A stretch of DNA of 64,000 nucleotides from PZPK01 sp963974595 (GCA_963974595.1 CAXBDA010000001.1:1-64000); one strand, 5' to 3'. Shown: positions 36,973-46,610, counted from the first letter of the stretch. The notes: generated by a model from the sequence alone, not told the origin. Numbers and translations: made by a program.

Positions 36973-39853
36973 AAGGTGTCACTTTTAATGTACGTTTAAA
37001 TTCTGTCGGATTCATTTCGGCCATCACTTCATAGCTTCGATCAATCCACTTGTCGTAATGACCTTGCGCCACTTTATCTATATTAATTTTATAAATATCC
37101 ATGGCCTGCTCTTCAAACGGATAAGCCTGCTCTTCAAGCAAGATATTATATTGCTCTAACTGCAGGTCTGATAAAGCACTGGGCCGCTCTGAGTTTAAAA
37201 TATCACGCGCTAAGGTGCGGTAAATTGAAGCGATCTGATAGGTAGCTGCCGACATAATAACAGCGTCTTCATACTCGCTTAGCTTTTCTAACTGAGACAC
37301 GATTGCTTTAAGCGCCTTGGTCTTTTTAGCTAATGATTTCTTTAATGGAAGAGATAAGTTAATTTTCTCAAACTTTTCTAGACCCAAGTAAGTTAACTCA
37401 AAAGCGGCATTCGCAGCTAAACTTGAAGACCTTGCTGTTCGCGACTTAACACGGTTTTTTTCATAAGAGACTAACTTCTTTTGCCACTGAATTTTTGCGT
37501 CATTATTTTTTTGTACATCAAAATATGAAATTTGAGTTTGATGCGCCTCAACGACTAAATCAAACTGCTCAGGATAGCGTTTGATGAATGTGCCTAATAA
37601 CGGTAGTGCTGAGGCAAGGAAATCATTCTCTGTGTATATCTCTGCCGCTTTGTATAAGGCATTAGAAGCTTTGGTTTTATCATTAGATGTATTAGCAATT
37701 TCAATAAGTTTTTCCGCTGCTGAAATCGGTTCATTATTTTCTAGGTAAGCAAAAACAAGTTTATCTGATGCATCATTATAAAGTGCATGCTTAGGGAAGC
37801 GTTGCTGGAAAACAGATAGAGAGGCAATTGCTTGACGCCATTTATTAACTTGTAAGAACTGACTTGAAGCGTCATATAAAGCTTGAGGTACAATAGAAGC
37901 ATTCGGCACTTTATCGACAACTTTAAGATAGAGCTCCGCACTCAAATGAATAATTGGCTCTTGTTCAGCCTGTTTATATATCGATGCAGCTAAACGCTCT
38001 TTTAATATTGCCTGATCTTTTTGTTTATTATAGGTAAGTAATCGCTCATAACCTGCTTCGGCTAGTTTGAACTGTTCCAACTCAAAATTACTATGAGCAT
38101 TGATCAATCCACTTGAGTAAAAGACATCCAATCCAGCACCCGCTTTTGTCAGTGCCTCAGCCGACACCTTAGCCGCTTGAAAATAATCCTTTTCCTCAAA
38201 AAACTCTGAGGCCAAACCATTCAGTAAAGCGGGCGTTTGTTTTGCACCCGGGAAATATTTAGCAAATCGCTTGATGCTCTCTCTGCGAGAGTTTTTATGC
38301 AGATCAGCCGTGACCGCGTCTATTTTTGGCTTAAATGACTTTGCCAAATCGTGATACGTTAAAATTGCAGCATAACCGGCGTTGATAGCATCAGCATGTC
38401 CTGGCTGTTCATAAGCTGCGCGTTCATAAACATCAATTGATCGCTTAAAGTCGCCAGATTTGAAGAGTGCTTCAGCCGCCAGATAAAGACTACTGCCATT
38501 CATCCTGTTGTCGCCTCGCGCTTCTACCAGTGCCAAATAGTAATCGGCAGACTGTTTAGCCAAGGCATGATAACTCGTTTGATTTGTCTGTGTACCCGAG
38601 CTGCTTACCATAGATTTCTGATCAAATGCTGCCTGCATTTTGACATAATACAAATGCGCTAGCTCAAGTAAGTGTGAGACCAGTATTGGCCTGACGACTT
38701 TTTGCTCTTCAGTGTTGAGAGCACGCCAATAGTCAGTATGTAAACCAAAAGATGCAACTAAATGCTCTTTTGCCTTCCACTCCTGAATTTCAAACTTACC
38801 CGTTTTGTAGGATTTAATTTCATTAAGTGCCATTTTATACGCATAAAAATCACTTAAATAGTTTTCTGTGTAGGCGTGTGCGACTCTTGCTGCATCCTGA
38901 AATCTATCTTGGATCAGATAAAACCTAAACAGTGCATCATGTAATAAAAAAGCATAGTCTTTATGGCCAATACTGGCTTGCAGAGACTCTAATGTTTTAC
39001 TACCTTCTTGCTTTGAAAATAGAATTGATAATAAACGCAAATTATCTTCGACCAAGTCTTGCTTTTCTAACTCTAGAGGGTCGATATTCAAGGCATTTTT
39101 CAAGACAGGAAAAACAGCTAGTACATCCATCGCTTGCTTGGCTGCCGCATCAAATCGATCTAAACGGAACTTAGACCAAGCTAATTTATATTTAGCCTTT
39201 AGATGAAAAAAATCTGTTTGTGAAAACGTAAGAACCTTTTGATACTGAGCCGCAGCCTTAGCGTACTCACCTAGTTCAAAGTAGCCTTCTGCCATTCGAA
39301 ACATGCTTTCATCAACCAGTAAGGAGCGAGGATATAAACCCACCAAAAGCTTTAAACGTTTAACTGTGTCTTTAGTATTTCCAGTAAATTGGGTTGCTTT
39401 AGCTGTTTGATATATCAGCTCATCCATTCTTTGATAAAACTCACCGGAGCTCATTATTTTATCAAAGCTTTCGAGCACAATCTGGCTCTGTTTCATTGGA
39501 TCGATTGTTAATTTTTTACTATCCAGTTCGTACTTAGCACGAAGATTATTGATGCGATTTAATGCGTCAATTTTCACACTGGCTGACTGCGCTGTTTCAA
39601 ACAATTTAATGTACCGTTTCAGCACATAAGCAATGGAGACCTGAGGCAGAGGTTTATCTTTATAAACAATAAAAGCAGGCTTAATATCGCCTATTTTTTT
39701 AGGTTCTTTGCTAACATCAATTACAAATGACTCATTAGCTAGAGACATAGGGGTTAACAATACAACTGATAACGTAACAGCTAAAGATAAAAGCTTAGCT
39801 TTTACTTGCTGCGGCAGGAGTAAGCAGAAACGAAAATCAAACATAGACATCAT
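36953..39853 (-). CDS. Large periplasmic TPR-repeat protein
   Basis: A 966-residue exported protein (signal peptide about 15-40: LLSLAVTLSVVLLTPMSLA). Nearly the entire length is helical repeats of the TPR/YbgF type, e.g. LVDESMFRMAEGYFELGEYAKAAAQYQKVL near 180-205 and SLYLAAEALFKSGDFKRSIDVYERA near 455-480. It has no membrane helix after the signal peptide. The likely role is a long scaffold crossing the periplasm; resemblance to GltD-like proteins of the Myxococcus machine is by architecture only. ATGA overlap with the upstream TPR gene. Confidence 0.85.
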   Translation of the reverse strand: MMSMFDFRFCLLLPQQVKAKLLSLAVTLSVVLLTPMSLANESFVIDVSKEPKKIGDIKPAFIVYKDKPLPQVSIAYVLKRYIKLFETAQSASVKIDALNRINNLRAKYELDSKKLTIDPMKQSQIVLESFDKIMSSGEFYQRMDELIYQTAKATQFTGNTKDTVKRLKLLVGLYPRSLLVDESMFRMAEGYFELGEYAKAAAQYQKVLTFSQTDFFHLKAKYKLAWSKFRLDRFDAAAKQAMDVLAVFPVLKNALNIDPLELEKQDLVEDNLRLLSILFSKQEGSKTLESLQASIGHKDYAFLLHDALFRFYLIQDRFQDAARVAHAYTENYLSDFYAYKMALNEIKSYKTGKFEIQEWKAKEHLVASFGLHTDYWRALNTEEQKVVRPILVSHLLELAHLYYVKMQAAFDQKSMVSSSGTQTNQTSYHALAKQSADYYLALVEARGDNRMNGSSLYLAAEALFKSGDFKRSIDVYERAAYEQPGHADAINAGYAAILTYHDLAKSFKPKIDAVTADLHKNSRRESIKRFAKYFPGAKQTPALLNGLASEFFEEKDYFQAAKVSAEALTKAGAGLDVFYSSGLINAHSNFELEQFKLAEAGYERLLTYNKQKDQAILKERLAASIYKQAEQEPIIHLSAELYLKVVDKVPNASIVPQALYDASSQFLQVNKWRQAIASLSVFQQRFPKHALYNDASDKLVFAYLENNEPISAAEKLIEIANTSNDKTKASNALYKAAEIYTENDFLASALPLLGTFIKRYPEQFDLVVEAHQTQISYFDVQKNNDAKIQWQKKLVSYEKNRVKSRTARSSSLAANAAFELTYLGLEKFEKINLSLPLKKSLAKKTKALKAIVSQLEKLSEYEDAVIMSAATYQIASIYRTLARDILNSERPSALSDLQLEQYNILLEEQAYPFEEQAMDIYKINIDKVAQGHYDKWIDRSYEVMAEMNPTEFKRTLKVTPYAAEMF

Positions 39854-41556
39854 TGGTAACGTCCATCCAGCAGGTTACGTTTTTTTACCTGCTTACTTTC
39901 GGCCATACCCTCAAAAAGATAAATTCTGCCTTGCTCGGATCGTTCAAAATTAGACACCATGCGTGCCCTTAACGCAGCTAAACGATCTCGGACCGTTTTA
40001 GTCACTTCCATGTCGAGTGCCTGGATTAGTTTAGTGAGTCGAGTGTTGGCATGATTGATGACATTTTTTAACCTTTTGCTCTCTAATAACTGACTATTTA
40101 AAACAGTCTCACCTTTGCGAACTTTTTTTTGTAATGAGTCCAAACGAATTTTTAACACTTCAATACTATTTTTCAACACATCTAATTGAAGATTAGAGGA
40201 TAATGAGCTTGTCATACCCGATTGTTTTTGCAGCATATCAATATCCGTTTTTTGAGCATTTATTTTTCCTAGAATATTGGGAGCATCGAACTCGCTTCGT
40301 TGTTTTTTGTAGGTTTTCTTTTTATTAGACAGGGACTCATCAAACACGGTTAGCTGGGAAGACCAAAAATCCAAACTATTTTTCAGCATAGATAATTCAG
40401 AGAACAACCTAAACTGATCATAAAGCGCACTATCTTGAACTATATACTTATGATAAACAGCGAGAGTTGTATTTTTGACCACATCTTTTGCCAAAAACCA
40501 CTCTAAGCCATCTATTTCGTTATTCTCCAGAAAAATTTTGGCTACGCTATGTTCCTTAAGTAAATTGTCGAGTTTATCAATTTTTTCCAGCTCTAATTCA
40601 AAGGTATTGCTTGCATCAAGATAAGCTTCCAGCGTCTGACTAATATAGCCAGATCGCTCAAATGCATATGGAATAGCCAAATAGGCTTCTGCAACCGCTT
40701 GATCAACAACCGGGTAGGTTTTTAAACTATGCCATGACTGCGTTGCTGCTCTAAAATCTCCCGATTCAAGTAAGGCTAAACCATTTAAATAAAGCCCTGC
40801 CGGGGCACTTTCGGAGTCAAGATGTATTTTTTTGAAAAAAGGGATAGCAAAATCATATTTTTCTGCGTCAAGATATATCTTCCCAGCTGCTAAGTTGATT
40901 CGATCATTTAATGATTTTGCTTCTTTTGTATTTTTTTTGTTAAAAGAGTCTGCAATTTTAAGTGCTCTTAAAGCACTGGTCTTATCACGACTGGTTTCTG
41001 AATAAGCTATCGCTAAATTGTAATAAGCATAAGCCGCCCATGTACCTCCATAAGCATCACTTAATGCTTGCCCTGCCCTGACATTACTTCCAAGTTTAAT
41101 AAAACAATTTGCTCGATAAAAAGACCAGGCTTCATGGTATTCGAGAGACGATGTATCTTTTATCTTTTTAAATGCCTTGAGAGCAGGAATGCAGTTATCT
41201 TGTAGGTATTCTATTCTTCCAATTTGATAATAATCAGCGTCACTTAAGTTTTTTTGCTTAAGTGCACCCGAGATTAGCTCAGGTATTTCATTTGAAATAT
41301 TAAAACCATGAAGGGCGGTGATATAATTAACGAAATTTTGCGATTGGTACTGCTCATCCATCAGCACCAAAGAATCAAAGTACTTACCGCTATCTAGTTC
41401 AAACTTAATCATCCCCTGATAAAGCTCATCAGGAATATGATGAGTTTTGGCAAGCGAAGGCATGCTTAACGCTAACACACACATCAATGCAGAAATAAGC
41501 TTAATAGTTAAGCGCTGGATATAGCGGATATAACTCACGTATCGAAATCCTACCAT
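39850..41556 (-). CDS. Periplasmic TPR and coiled-coil protein
   Basis: A 568-residue exported protein with a signal peptide ending SMPSLA before KTHHIPDEL. TPR-like repeats run from about 55 to 320 (YQIGRIEYLQDNCIPALKAF, AYAYYNLAIAYSETSRDKTS, AGLYLNGLALLESGDFRAAT). A long charged coiled coil occupies about 400-540 (LKIRLDSLQKKVRKGETVL and similar). Not recognised as a named family. It overlaps the next gene by 4 bp and the previous by 7 bp. Confidence 0.85.
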   Translation of the reverse strand: MVGFRYVSYIRYIQRLTIKLISALMCVLALSMPSLAKTHHIPDELYQGMIKFELDSGKYFDSLVLMDEQYQSQNFVNYITALHGFNISNEIPELISGALKQKNLSDADYYQIGRIEYLQDNCIPALKAFKKIKDTSSLEYHEAWSFYRANCFIKLGSNVRAGQALSDAYGGTWAAYAYYNLAIAYSETSRDKTSALRALKIADSFNKKNTKEAKSLNDRINLAAGKIYLDAEKYDFAIPFFKKIHLDSESAPAGLYLNGLALLESGDFRAATQSWHSLKTYPVVDQAVAEAYLAIPYAFERSGYISQTLEAYLDASNTFELELEKIDKLDNLLKEHSVAKIFLENNEIDGLEWFLAKDVVKNTTLAVYHKYIVQDSALYDQFRLFSELSMLKNSLDFWSSQLTVFDESLSNKKKTYKKQRSEFDAPNILGKINAQKTDIDMLQKQSGMTSSLSSNLQLDVLKNSIEVLKIRLDSLQKKVRKGETVLNSQLLESKRLKNVINHANTRLTKLIQALDMEVTKTVRDRLAALRARMVSNFERSEQGRIYLFEGMAESKQVKKRNLLDGRYQ

Positions 41557-42149
41557 TGCTTAACTTTAAAAACTGGTTCACCACTTACGTTATTATCACT
41601 CACAATCAATTGAATATAACGCGCGTTTTCTTCTTTGATAAAACTAAGGATTTTCTTACGTCGGAAATAGCGTTCATTCTGACCTTGCCCATTAAATTGC
41701 ATAGACAGCTTGTGTTTGCCGTCAGACAAACTACCTAAATAGATACGCTGGATGCCTCCTTTTTTTAATGCCTCAATTTCTGAATCACGATAAAGAGAAG
41801 ATGATACTAATTTCCCATCCAGATTGATTTCGATTGAATCGAGTACAAAGCTTGTTTTTTCTGAATAGGATAAAAATATAGCTAGCTGAGTATTGCTAGG
41901 GTACAACAGCTCTTTTTGAAACTTATAGAGCTCTTGATTTATTTTGATGATTTCTTTTTTTATTTTTTCGGCTTCAGAAACCAAGGCGTTAAGGTTTTCA
42001 TTAACCACTTCAGCTTTACCAACATTACCCCCAGCATCCAAGCTTCCCTCTTCAATCACATCAGATTGGCCTAGAGTTTCCGCTGCATTTACTTGAAATA
42101 GACAAAGAAAGCTTAAAATAAGTAAAAAAGGTAATTGTCTTTGAAGCAT
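41550..42149 (-). CDS. Exported protein of unknown function, first gene of the motor operon
   Basis: A 199-residue protein with a signal peptide (LPFLLILSFLCLFQVNA, cleavage before AETLG). Residues 45-80 form a short coiled coil (VSEAEKIKKEIIKINQELYKF). Residues 85-199 look like a beta-sandwich with IEINLDGKLVSSSLYRDSE and RIYLGSLSDGKHKLSMQF, reminiscent of PEGA-type extracellular modules. No Cys in the mature part. It is the first gene of the nine-gene run; the 186 bp upstream are AT-rich and probably hold the promoter. Function not known. Confidence 0.75.
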   Translation of the reverse strand: MLQRQLPFLLILSFLCLFQVNAAETLGQSDVIEEGSLDAGGNVGKAEVVNENLNALVSEAEKIKKEIIKINQELYKFQKELLYPSNTQLAIFLSYSEKTSFVLDSIEINLDGKLVSSSLYRDSEIEALKKGGIQRIYLGSLSDGKHKLSMQFNGQGQNERYFRRKKILSFIKEENARYIQLIVSDNNVSGEPVFKVKQW

Positions 42150-42273
42150 ATAATTTCGTTTTCTGTCAGTAAGTTTACAGAAATCATAGCAAGTAATCAG
42201 TGAAAAAAAAGGGGATATGTCACTAATTCAAAAGACAGTTTTTGAAATTCAATTTATTAAACATCCAACGAAT

Positions 42274-42292
42274 AAAAAATAGCCTATTTTTT
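42274..42292 (-). terminator. Possible AT-rich terminator beyond the VWA gene
   Basis: AAAAAATAG and the matching TATTTTTT arm form a weak hairpin with U-rich 3' side on the minus strand, about 45 bp past the VWA gene stop. Confidence 0.3.
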
Positions 42293-42335
42293 AAACAAAA
42301 AGCAGACTATTAAGTCTAACTGCGGGTTGCTTCGT

Positions 42336-43514
42336 CTAGCGACTTAGATACTTCATCCCAGCCTCCAAACCTTCTACTGTCATCGGGAACATCTTATCTT
42401 CTATAAGCTGTTTTGTAATACCTAAAGAACCGCCTTGACCCCAATAGTTTTGCGGTAAAGGGTTTATCCAGATAACTTTTTCAAAATGATCTCGTAGTCT
42501 TTGCATCCAAATAGCGCCTGCCTCTTCATTCCAGTGCTCTATACTCCCGCCCGGATGGGTTATTTCATACGGTGCCATTGACGCATCACCGACAAAGATA
42601 ACTTTGTAATCGGATGAGTACTTATGGAGCAAGTCATACAAACTACTTGATTCATGAGTTCTACGTATATTGTCTTTCCACACACTTTCATAAATAAAAT
42701 TATGAAAGTAGAAATACTCCATATGCTTGAACTCTAATCTGGCAGCAGAAAACAACTCTTCACATACTTTTATGTGTGGATCCATAGAACCACCTACATC
42801 AAAAAACAATAAGACCTTTATGCTATTGTGGCGCTCTGGCACCATTTTAATATCTAAATAACCTGCATTTCGTGCCGTTGAACGAATCGTATCATCTAGG
42901 TCTAATTCATCTGCAGCACCTTGCCTGGCAAATTTACGTAAGCGCCTTAACGCTAACTTGATATTTCGTATACCCAGCGTTACGTCACCATCAAGATCTT
43001 TATAACCTCGCTTTTCCCAGACTTTAACGGCGCGACCATTTCGACCACTTTTTTGGCCGATCCTGAAACCTTCAGGATTATAACCATTCGCACCAAAGGG
43101 AGAAGTACCCCCTGTACCGATCATTTTATTACCGCCCTGATGCTTTTTCTTTTGCTCTTCTAAACGTTCTTTAAAGGCTTTCATCAGCTCTTCCAGACCA
43201 CCCATTGCTTCCATTTGCGCCTTTTCTTCATCTGTCAGATTCTTTTCAAACTCTGCTTTCAGCCAGTCTTCAGGGATCATTTCTTTAAACAGCTCATCAA
43301 GCGCTTCCATACCTTCAAAATAAGCCCCATAAGCTCTATCGAATTTATCAAAATGTTTTTCATCTTTAACCAGACATAATCGACTCAGATAATAAAATTC
43401 ATCAATATTTCCAAATACAATTTTCTTTTCAAGCGCCTGCATTAAATCCAGAAACTCTTTTAAAGACGCTGGCACTTTTGCAGCTCTTACCGCCTGAAAG
43501 AACTTAATAAGCAT
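42336..43514 (-). CDS. VWA domain protein (CoxE/YeiM-like)
   Basis: A 392-residue cytosolic protein. The C-terminal half carries a von Willebrand factor A fold with MIDAS motif DVGGSM (DxGxS) in VLLFFDVGGSMDPHIKV, then FVGDASMAPYEI. The N-terminal half begins with LIKFFQAVRAAKVPASLKEFLD, typical of proteins annotated as VWA/CoxE-like. Such proteins partner with MoxR AAA+ ATPases in metal-cofactor or complex assembly. A MoxR gene lies two genes upstream on the same strand; an acyl-CoA dehydrogenase gene is between them. Confidence 0.9.
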   Translation of the reverse strand: MLIKFFQAVRAAKVPASLKEFLDLMQALEKKIVFGNIDEFYYLSRLCLVKDEKHFDKFDRAYGAYFEGMEALDELFKEMIPEDWLKAEFEKNLTDEEKAQMEAMGGLEELMKAFKERLEEQKKKHQGGNKMIGTGGTSPFGANGYNPEGFRIGQKSGRNGRAVKVWEKRGYKDLDGDVTLGIRNIKLALRRLRKFARQGAADELDLDDTIRSTARNAGYLDIKMVPERHNSIKVLLFFDVGGSMDPHIKVCEELFSAARLEFKHMEYFYFHNFIYESVWKDNIRRTHESSSLYDLLHKYSSDYKVIFVGDASMAPYEITHPGGSIEHWNEEAGAIWMQRLRDHFEKVIWINPLPQNYWGQGGSLGITKQLIEDKMFPMTVEGLEAGMKYLSR

Positions 43515-43548
43515 TTATTTCTCCAAAATCCAATATTCGAAACATGAA

Positions 43549-44694
43549 CTAAAGCCCCATTTGCTTCGCTATTAATTCATTCATAATTTCATAGGTCCCA
43601 CCACCTATGGATAGAATTCGGTTGTCTCGCGATAAACGCTCGACCACCGTTTCTCTCATATAGCCCATGCCGCCAAAAATCTGTACCGCATCATAAGTCA
43701 CTTTATCGCTCACTGATGTTGCAAAGTTTTTAGCCATACCAATCTCTTTTAAGACTGACTGCCCTTGCTGCATTTTTGATGCTAAGCGATAGGTGAATGC
43801 CTTGCTTGCCTCTAACTGTGTCGCCATTTCAGCAAGCTTGTGCCTGATCACTTGAAACTTACCAATAGGCCTGCCAAAGGCCTGTCGAGATTTAACATAG
43901 CGCATTGATTCTTCAAGCGCTATCTCACTTGTCATATTAGCCATGACGCACAAGCTCAAACGCTCCATTTCAAAATTAGACATAATGGCAATAAACCCTG
44001 AATTTTCAGGGCCTATTAAATTATCAACAGGGACACGGCAATCCTCAAAGAATAACTCAGCAGTATCGCTAGCCCACCAGCCAGTCTTTTTCAAAGGATT
44101 ACCACGACTAAAGCCAGTCCGGCCTCGCTCGATTAACAGCAAACTTATGCCACTATACCCGTCACCACCTGTTCTCACAGCTACTGTATAATAGTCTGCT
44201 CGATGTCCGCTCGTAATAAAGGTTTTAGAGCCATTTACGACATATTCACTACCTTGTTTCACGGCACGCGTTTTCAGGTTAGCTACATCTGATCCACCAC
44301 TAGCTTCAGTAATCGCCAACGCAGAAATCTTTTTACCACTAAGCACATCTGGCACAATTCTATCTTTTAGTGAATCAGAGCCCCACTTCCAAACAGGAGG
44401 CAAACCGATATCCAGTGAACCCAAACTCGCAACAAAGCCGCCGGAGGTAGAACGCATCAATGCCTCTGAAGCAGCAATTTTGCTGAAAATATCAGCATTA
44501 GTACCGCCATATTTTTCAGGGTGACCTAAGCCTAAAATACCAGCAGCACCAGCTTTCTGGTATATTTCGCGAGGAAACGTACCCTCTTCTTCCCATTCGT
44601 CAATGTAAGGTTTAACTTCTTGATCGATAAAGCGCTCAACATTCATGCGTATTAAGTTTTGCGTTTCACCAAAGTAGTCTTTGTTATTATTCAT
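43549..44694 (-). CDS. Acyl-CoA dehydrogenase family protein
   Basis: A 381-residue FAD enzyme of the short/branched-chain acyl-CoA dehydrogenase type. Visible signatures are ALAITEASGGSDVANLKTRA, the C-terminal QIFGGMGYMRETVVERLSRD and GGGTYEIMNELIAKQMGL, where the Glu of TYEIM is the usual catalytic base. Substrate chain length is not deducible. Position between MoxR and VWA genes (70 and 34 bp) suggests one transcript but no clear functional link. Confidence 0.93.
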   Translation of the reverse strand: MNNNKDYFGETQNLIRMNVERFIDQEVKPYIDEWEEEGTFPREIYQKAGAAGILGLGHPEKYGGTNADIFSKIAASEALMRSTSGGFVASLGSLDIGLPPVWKWGSDSLKDRIVPDVLSGKKISALAITEASGGSDVANLKTRAVKQGSEYVVNGSKTFITSGHRADYYTVAVRTGGDGYSGISLLLIERGRTGFSRGNPLKKTGWWASDTAELFFEDCRVPVDNLIGPENSGFIAIMSNFEMERLSLCVMANMTSEIALEESMRYVKSRQAFGRPIGKFQVIRHKLAEMATQLEASKAFTYRLASKMQQGQSVLKEIGMAKNFATSVSDKVTYDAVQIFGGMGYMRETVVERLSRDNRILSIGGGTYEIMNELIAKQMGL

Positions 44695-44764
44695 ATAAAA
44701 TTCACCGTATGATGTTCAACTTATCACGACAGTTAACAGCTAGAGGAAGAAGCAGCTCATTGCT

Positions 44765-45607
44765 TTAGCCTTTTCTTCGCGCCATGAAGGCCAAACGCTG
44801 AAGTAAATGTACATCTTGTTCATTTTTAATTAATGCACCATAAAGTGGTGGTATGGCTTTTGAAGGGTCACGCTCTTGCAATACTTTTTCTGACATTTCA
44901 TCTGCCATAAGTAACTTCAACCAATCTATTAATTCACTTGTCGATGGCTTTTTCTTTAAGCCGGGCACTTTTCGAACATCAAAAAACACATCCAAGGCTT
45001 CTTTTAATAACTCTTTTTTCAAACCCGGATAATGTACATCGACAATCTTCTCCATTGTGGCTTCGTCCGGGAAGTTAATATAATGAAAGAAACAGCGGCG
45101 CAAGAAAGCATCGGGCAGCTCTTTTTCATTGTTACTAGTAATTAAAACGATGGGGCGATGTTTTGCAATAACACGTTCTTGTGTTTCATAAACGTAAAAC
45201 TCCATTTTATCGATTTCTAAAAGTAAATCGTTAGGGAATTCAATATCGGCTTTATCTATCTCATCTATTAATAGAACGACTTTTTCATTTGCATCAAAAG
45301 CTTCCCATAATTTGCCTTTAACAATGTAGTTCGAAATATCATGCACCTTATCATTTCCCAGCTGCGAATCGCGCAAACGTGAAACAGCATCATATTCGTA
45401 CAAGCCTTGTTGAGCCTTGGTAGTCGATTTAATATGCCATTGAATCAAATTTGCACCGAGAGACTCAGCCAGTTGCTCAGCCAACATCGTTTTTCCGGTT
45501 CCTGGCTCTCCTTTAATCAACAAAGGTTTTTCTAGCGAAATGGCGGCATTCACAGCCATTTGCAAATCATCAGTTGCGACATACTCGTTAGTACCTTGGA
45601 AAACCAT
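44765..45607 (-). CDS. MoxR-family AAA+ ATPase
   Basis: A 280-residue AAA+ protein with Walker A KGEPGTGKTM, Walker B VVLLIDEIDKAD, sensor-type ITSNNEKELPDAFLRRCFFHYI (quoted in parts: ITSNNEKELPD, FLRRCFF). MoxR ATPases act as chaperones for cofactor insertion with VWA partners. I chose the ATG at 45607 (MVFQGT), with AAGG about seven bases before, rather than the in-frame GTG at 45613. First gene of MoxR-ACAD-VWA. Confidence 0.93.
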   Translation of the reverse strand: MVFQGTNEYVATDDLQMAVNAAISLEKPLLIKGEPGTGKTMLAEQLAESLGANLIQWHIKSTTKAQQGLYEYDAVSRLRDSQLGNDKVHDISNYIVKGKLWEAFDANEKVVLLIDEIDKADIEFPNDLLLEIDKMEFYVYETQERVIAKHRPIVLITSNNEKELPDAFLRRCFFHYINFPDEATMEKIVDVHYPGLKKELLKEALDVFFDVRKVPGLKKKPSTSELIDWLKLLMADEMSEKVLQERDPSKAIPPLYGALIKNEQDVHLLQRLAFMARRKG

Positions 45608-45825
45608 ATACACACCTTTTTAAACAAGAAAGTTACTTAACAATGGATGCACACATATTTTTGAATGTTTGTTGCATCACATAAAAAATTTTTATCTAAC
45701 TATAAAAACGACATAAACTAAAATTGTATGCTAATTTCATATCAAACAGAAAGACAAAACGCTTAAGCAAACAGCCATCAATGACCTTAATCACCTTAAA
45801 ACGTATATTTACCAGAACCATAAAG

Positions 45826-46452
45826 ATGCCTATGCATAGCAAAAATATTCAAGTTGATAGAACAACAAAAATAACAAACCGCCTAGCCACAATGATTCTA
45901 TGTTTCGCTTCTTTTTCAGTTTGTGCTCTTGATAATACAGATAGTGATACAAGGCAAGCTGTAAACGTGAAACAGTCTTTTCTATCATGTTCAATCATCA
46001 CCAGTGAACACCTGACAGCACTTCAACTGTATCAGCGAGGCATTCCTAGAGAACTTGCCGCAGATTCGTTACCCAATATTTCACGAGACGGAAAAAAGAG
46101 ACTGGCTTACATCTACGATTGGGTCAAAGAAATTGGTATTTTAAACGCCTATGCCGACATCAATACAAATTACGCAAGATGCTCGACGTTAGTCTACAAA
46201 AAGCAAGGCCGCCCTGCGCCAGATTTAAAAGAATATGCTTATTATTTCTGCTCTGGCGAAAATAAAATCAGGTATGAGATAATGCTTAAACTGGATCGTA
46301 ATCATTCCATCAAAGAAATCACAAAAGATTTACCTGCGTCATTTCTTTCTGTGGCACAGCGCTACAAAATATTGATAAAAGAGAAAGGAACCTTAGCCGC
46401 TTTTGACTTAACGGCGAACAACTTAAAGGCATGTTTACAACAAATAGAATAA
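45826..46452 (+). CDS. Hypothetical exported protein
   Basis: A protein I do not recognise, 208 residues from ATG 45826. The frame is open from a TTG at 45724 and has ATGs at 45781, 45826 and 45832; I prefer 45826 because it leaves a reasonable signal peptide (LATMILCFASFSVCALDN, cleavage near CA-LD). The mature part has Cys in FLSCSIITSE, ARCSTLVY, YYFCSG and KACLQQ, possibly two disulfides, and repeated LPxSFLS-like or LAADSLPNIS stretches. Ends just before the tRNA promoter. Divergent from the MoxR gene. Confidence 0.65.
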   Translation: MPMHSKNIQVDRTTKITNRLATMILCFASFSVCALDNTDSDTRQAVNVKQSFLSCSIITSEHLTALQLYQRGIPRELAADSLPNISRDGKKRLAYIYDWVKEIGILNAYADINTNYARCSTLVYKKQGRPAPDLKEYAYYFCSGENKIRYEIMLKLDRNHSIKEITKDLPASFLSVAQRYKILIKEKGTLAAFDLTANNLKACLQQIE

Positions 46453-46476
46453 TTTTATTTTTTTCTATTAAGCTGC

Positions 46477-46505
46477 TTGACTTAAATTAATCGCTTGCCT
46501 ATCAT
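46477..46505 (+). promoter_or_regulatory. Promoter of tRNA-Glu
   Basis: TTGACT (46477-46482), 17 bp, TATCAT (46500-46505), followed by a GC-rich discriminator (ACGCGCC) typical of stringently controlled stable-RNA promoters. The tRNA begins 29 bp later. Confidence 0.7.
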
Positions 46506-46534
46506 ACGCGCCACTTCGACGGAGTAAGCATTGC

Positions 46535-46610
46535 GTCCCCTTCGTCTAGAGGCCTAGGACACCGCCCTTTCACGGCGGTAACAGGGGTTCGACTCCCCTA
46601 GGGGACGCCA
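46535..46610 (+). tRNA. tRNA-Glu (anticodon TTC)
   Basis: A 76-nt cloverleaf: acceptor arms GTCCCCT and AGGGGAC, D-loop with AGAGGCCTAGGAC, anticodon stem CCGCC/GGCGG around CTTTCAC (anticodon TTC), T arm AGGGGTTCGACTCCCCT, discriminator G and an encoded CCA. A T-rich run follows at once. Stand-alone gene; no other tRNA nearby. Confidence 0.97.
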
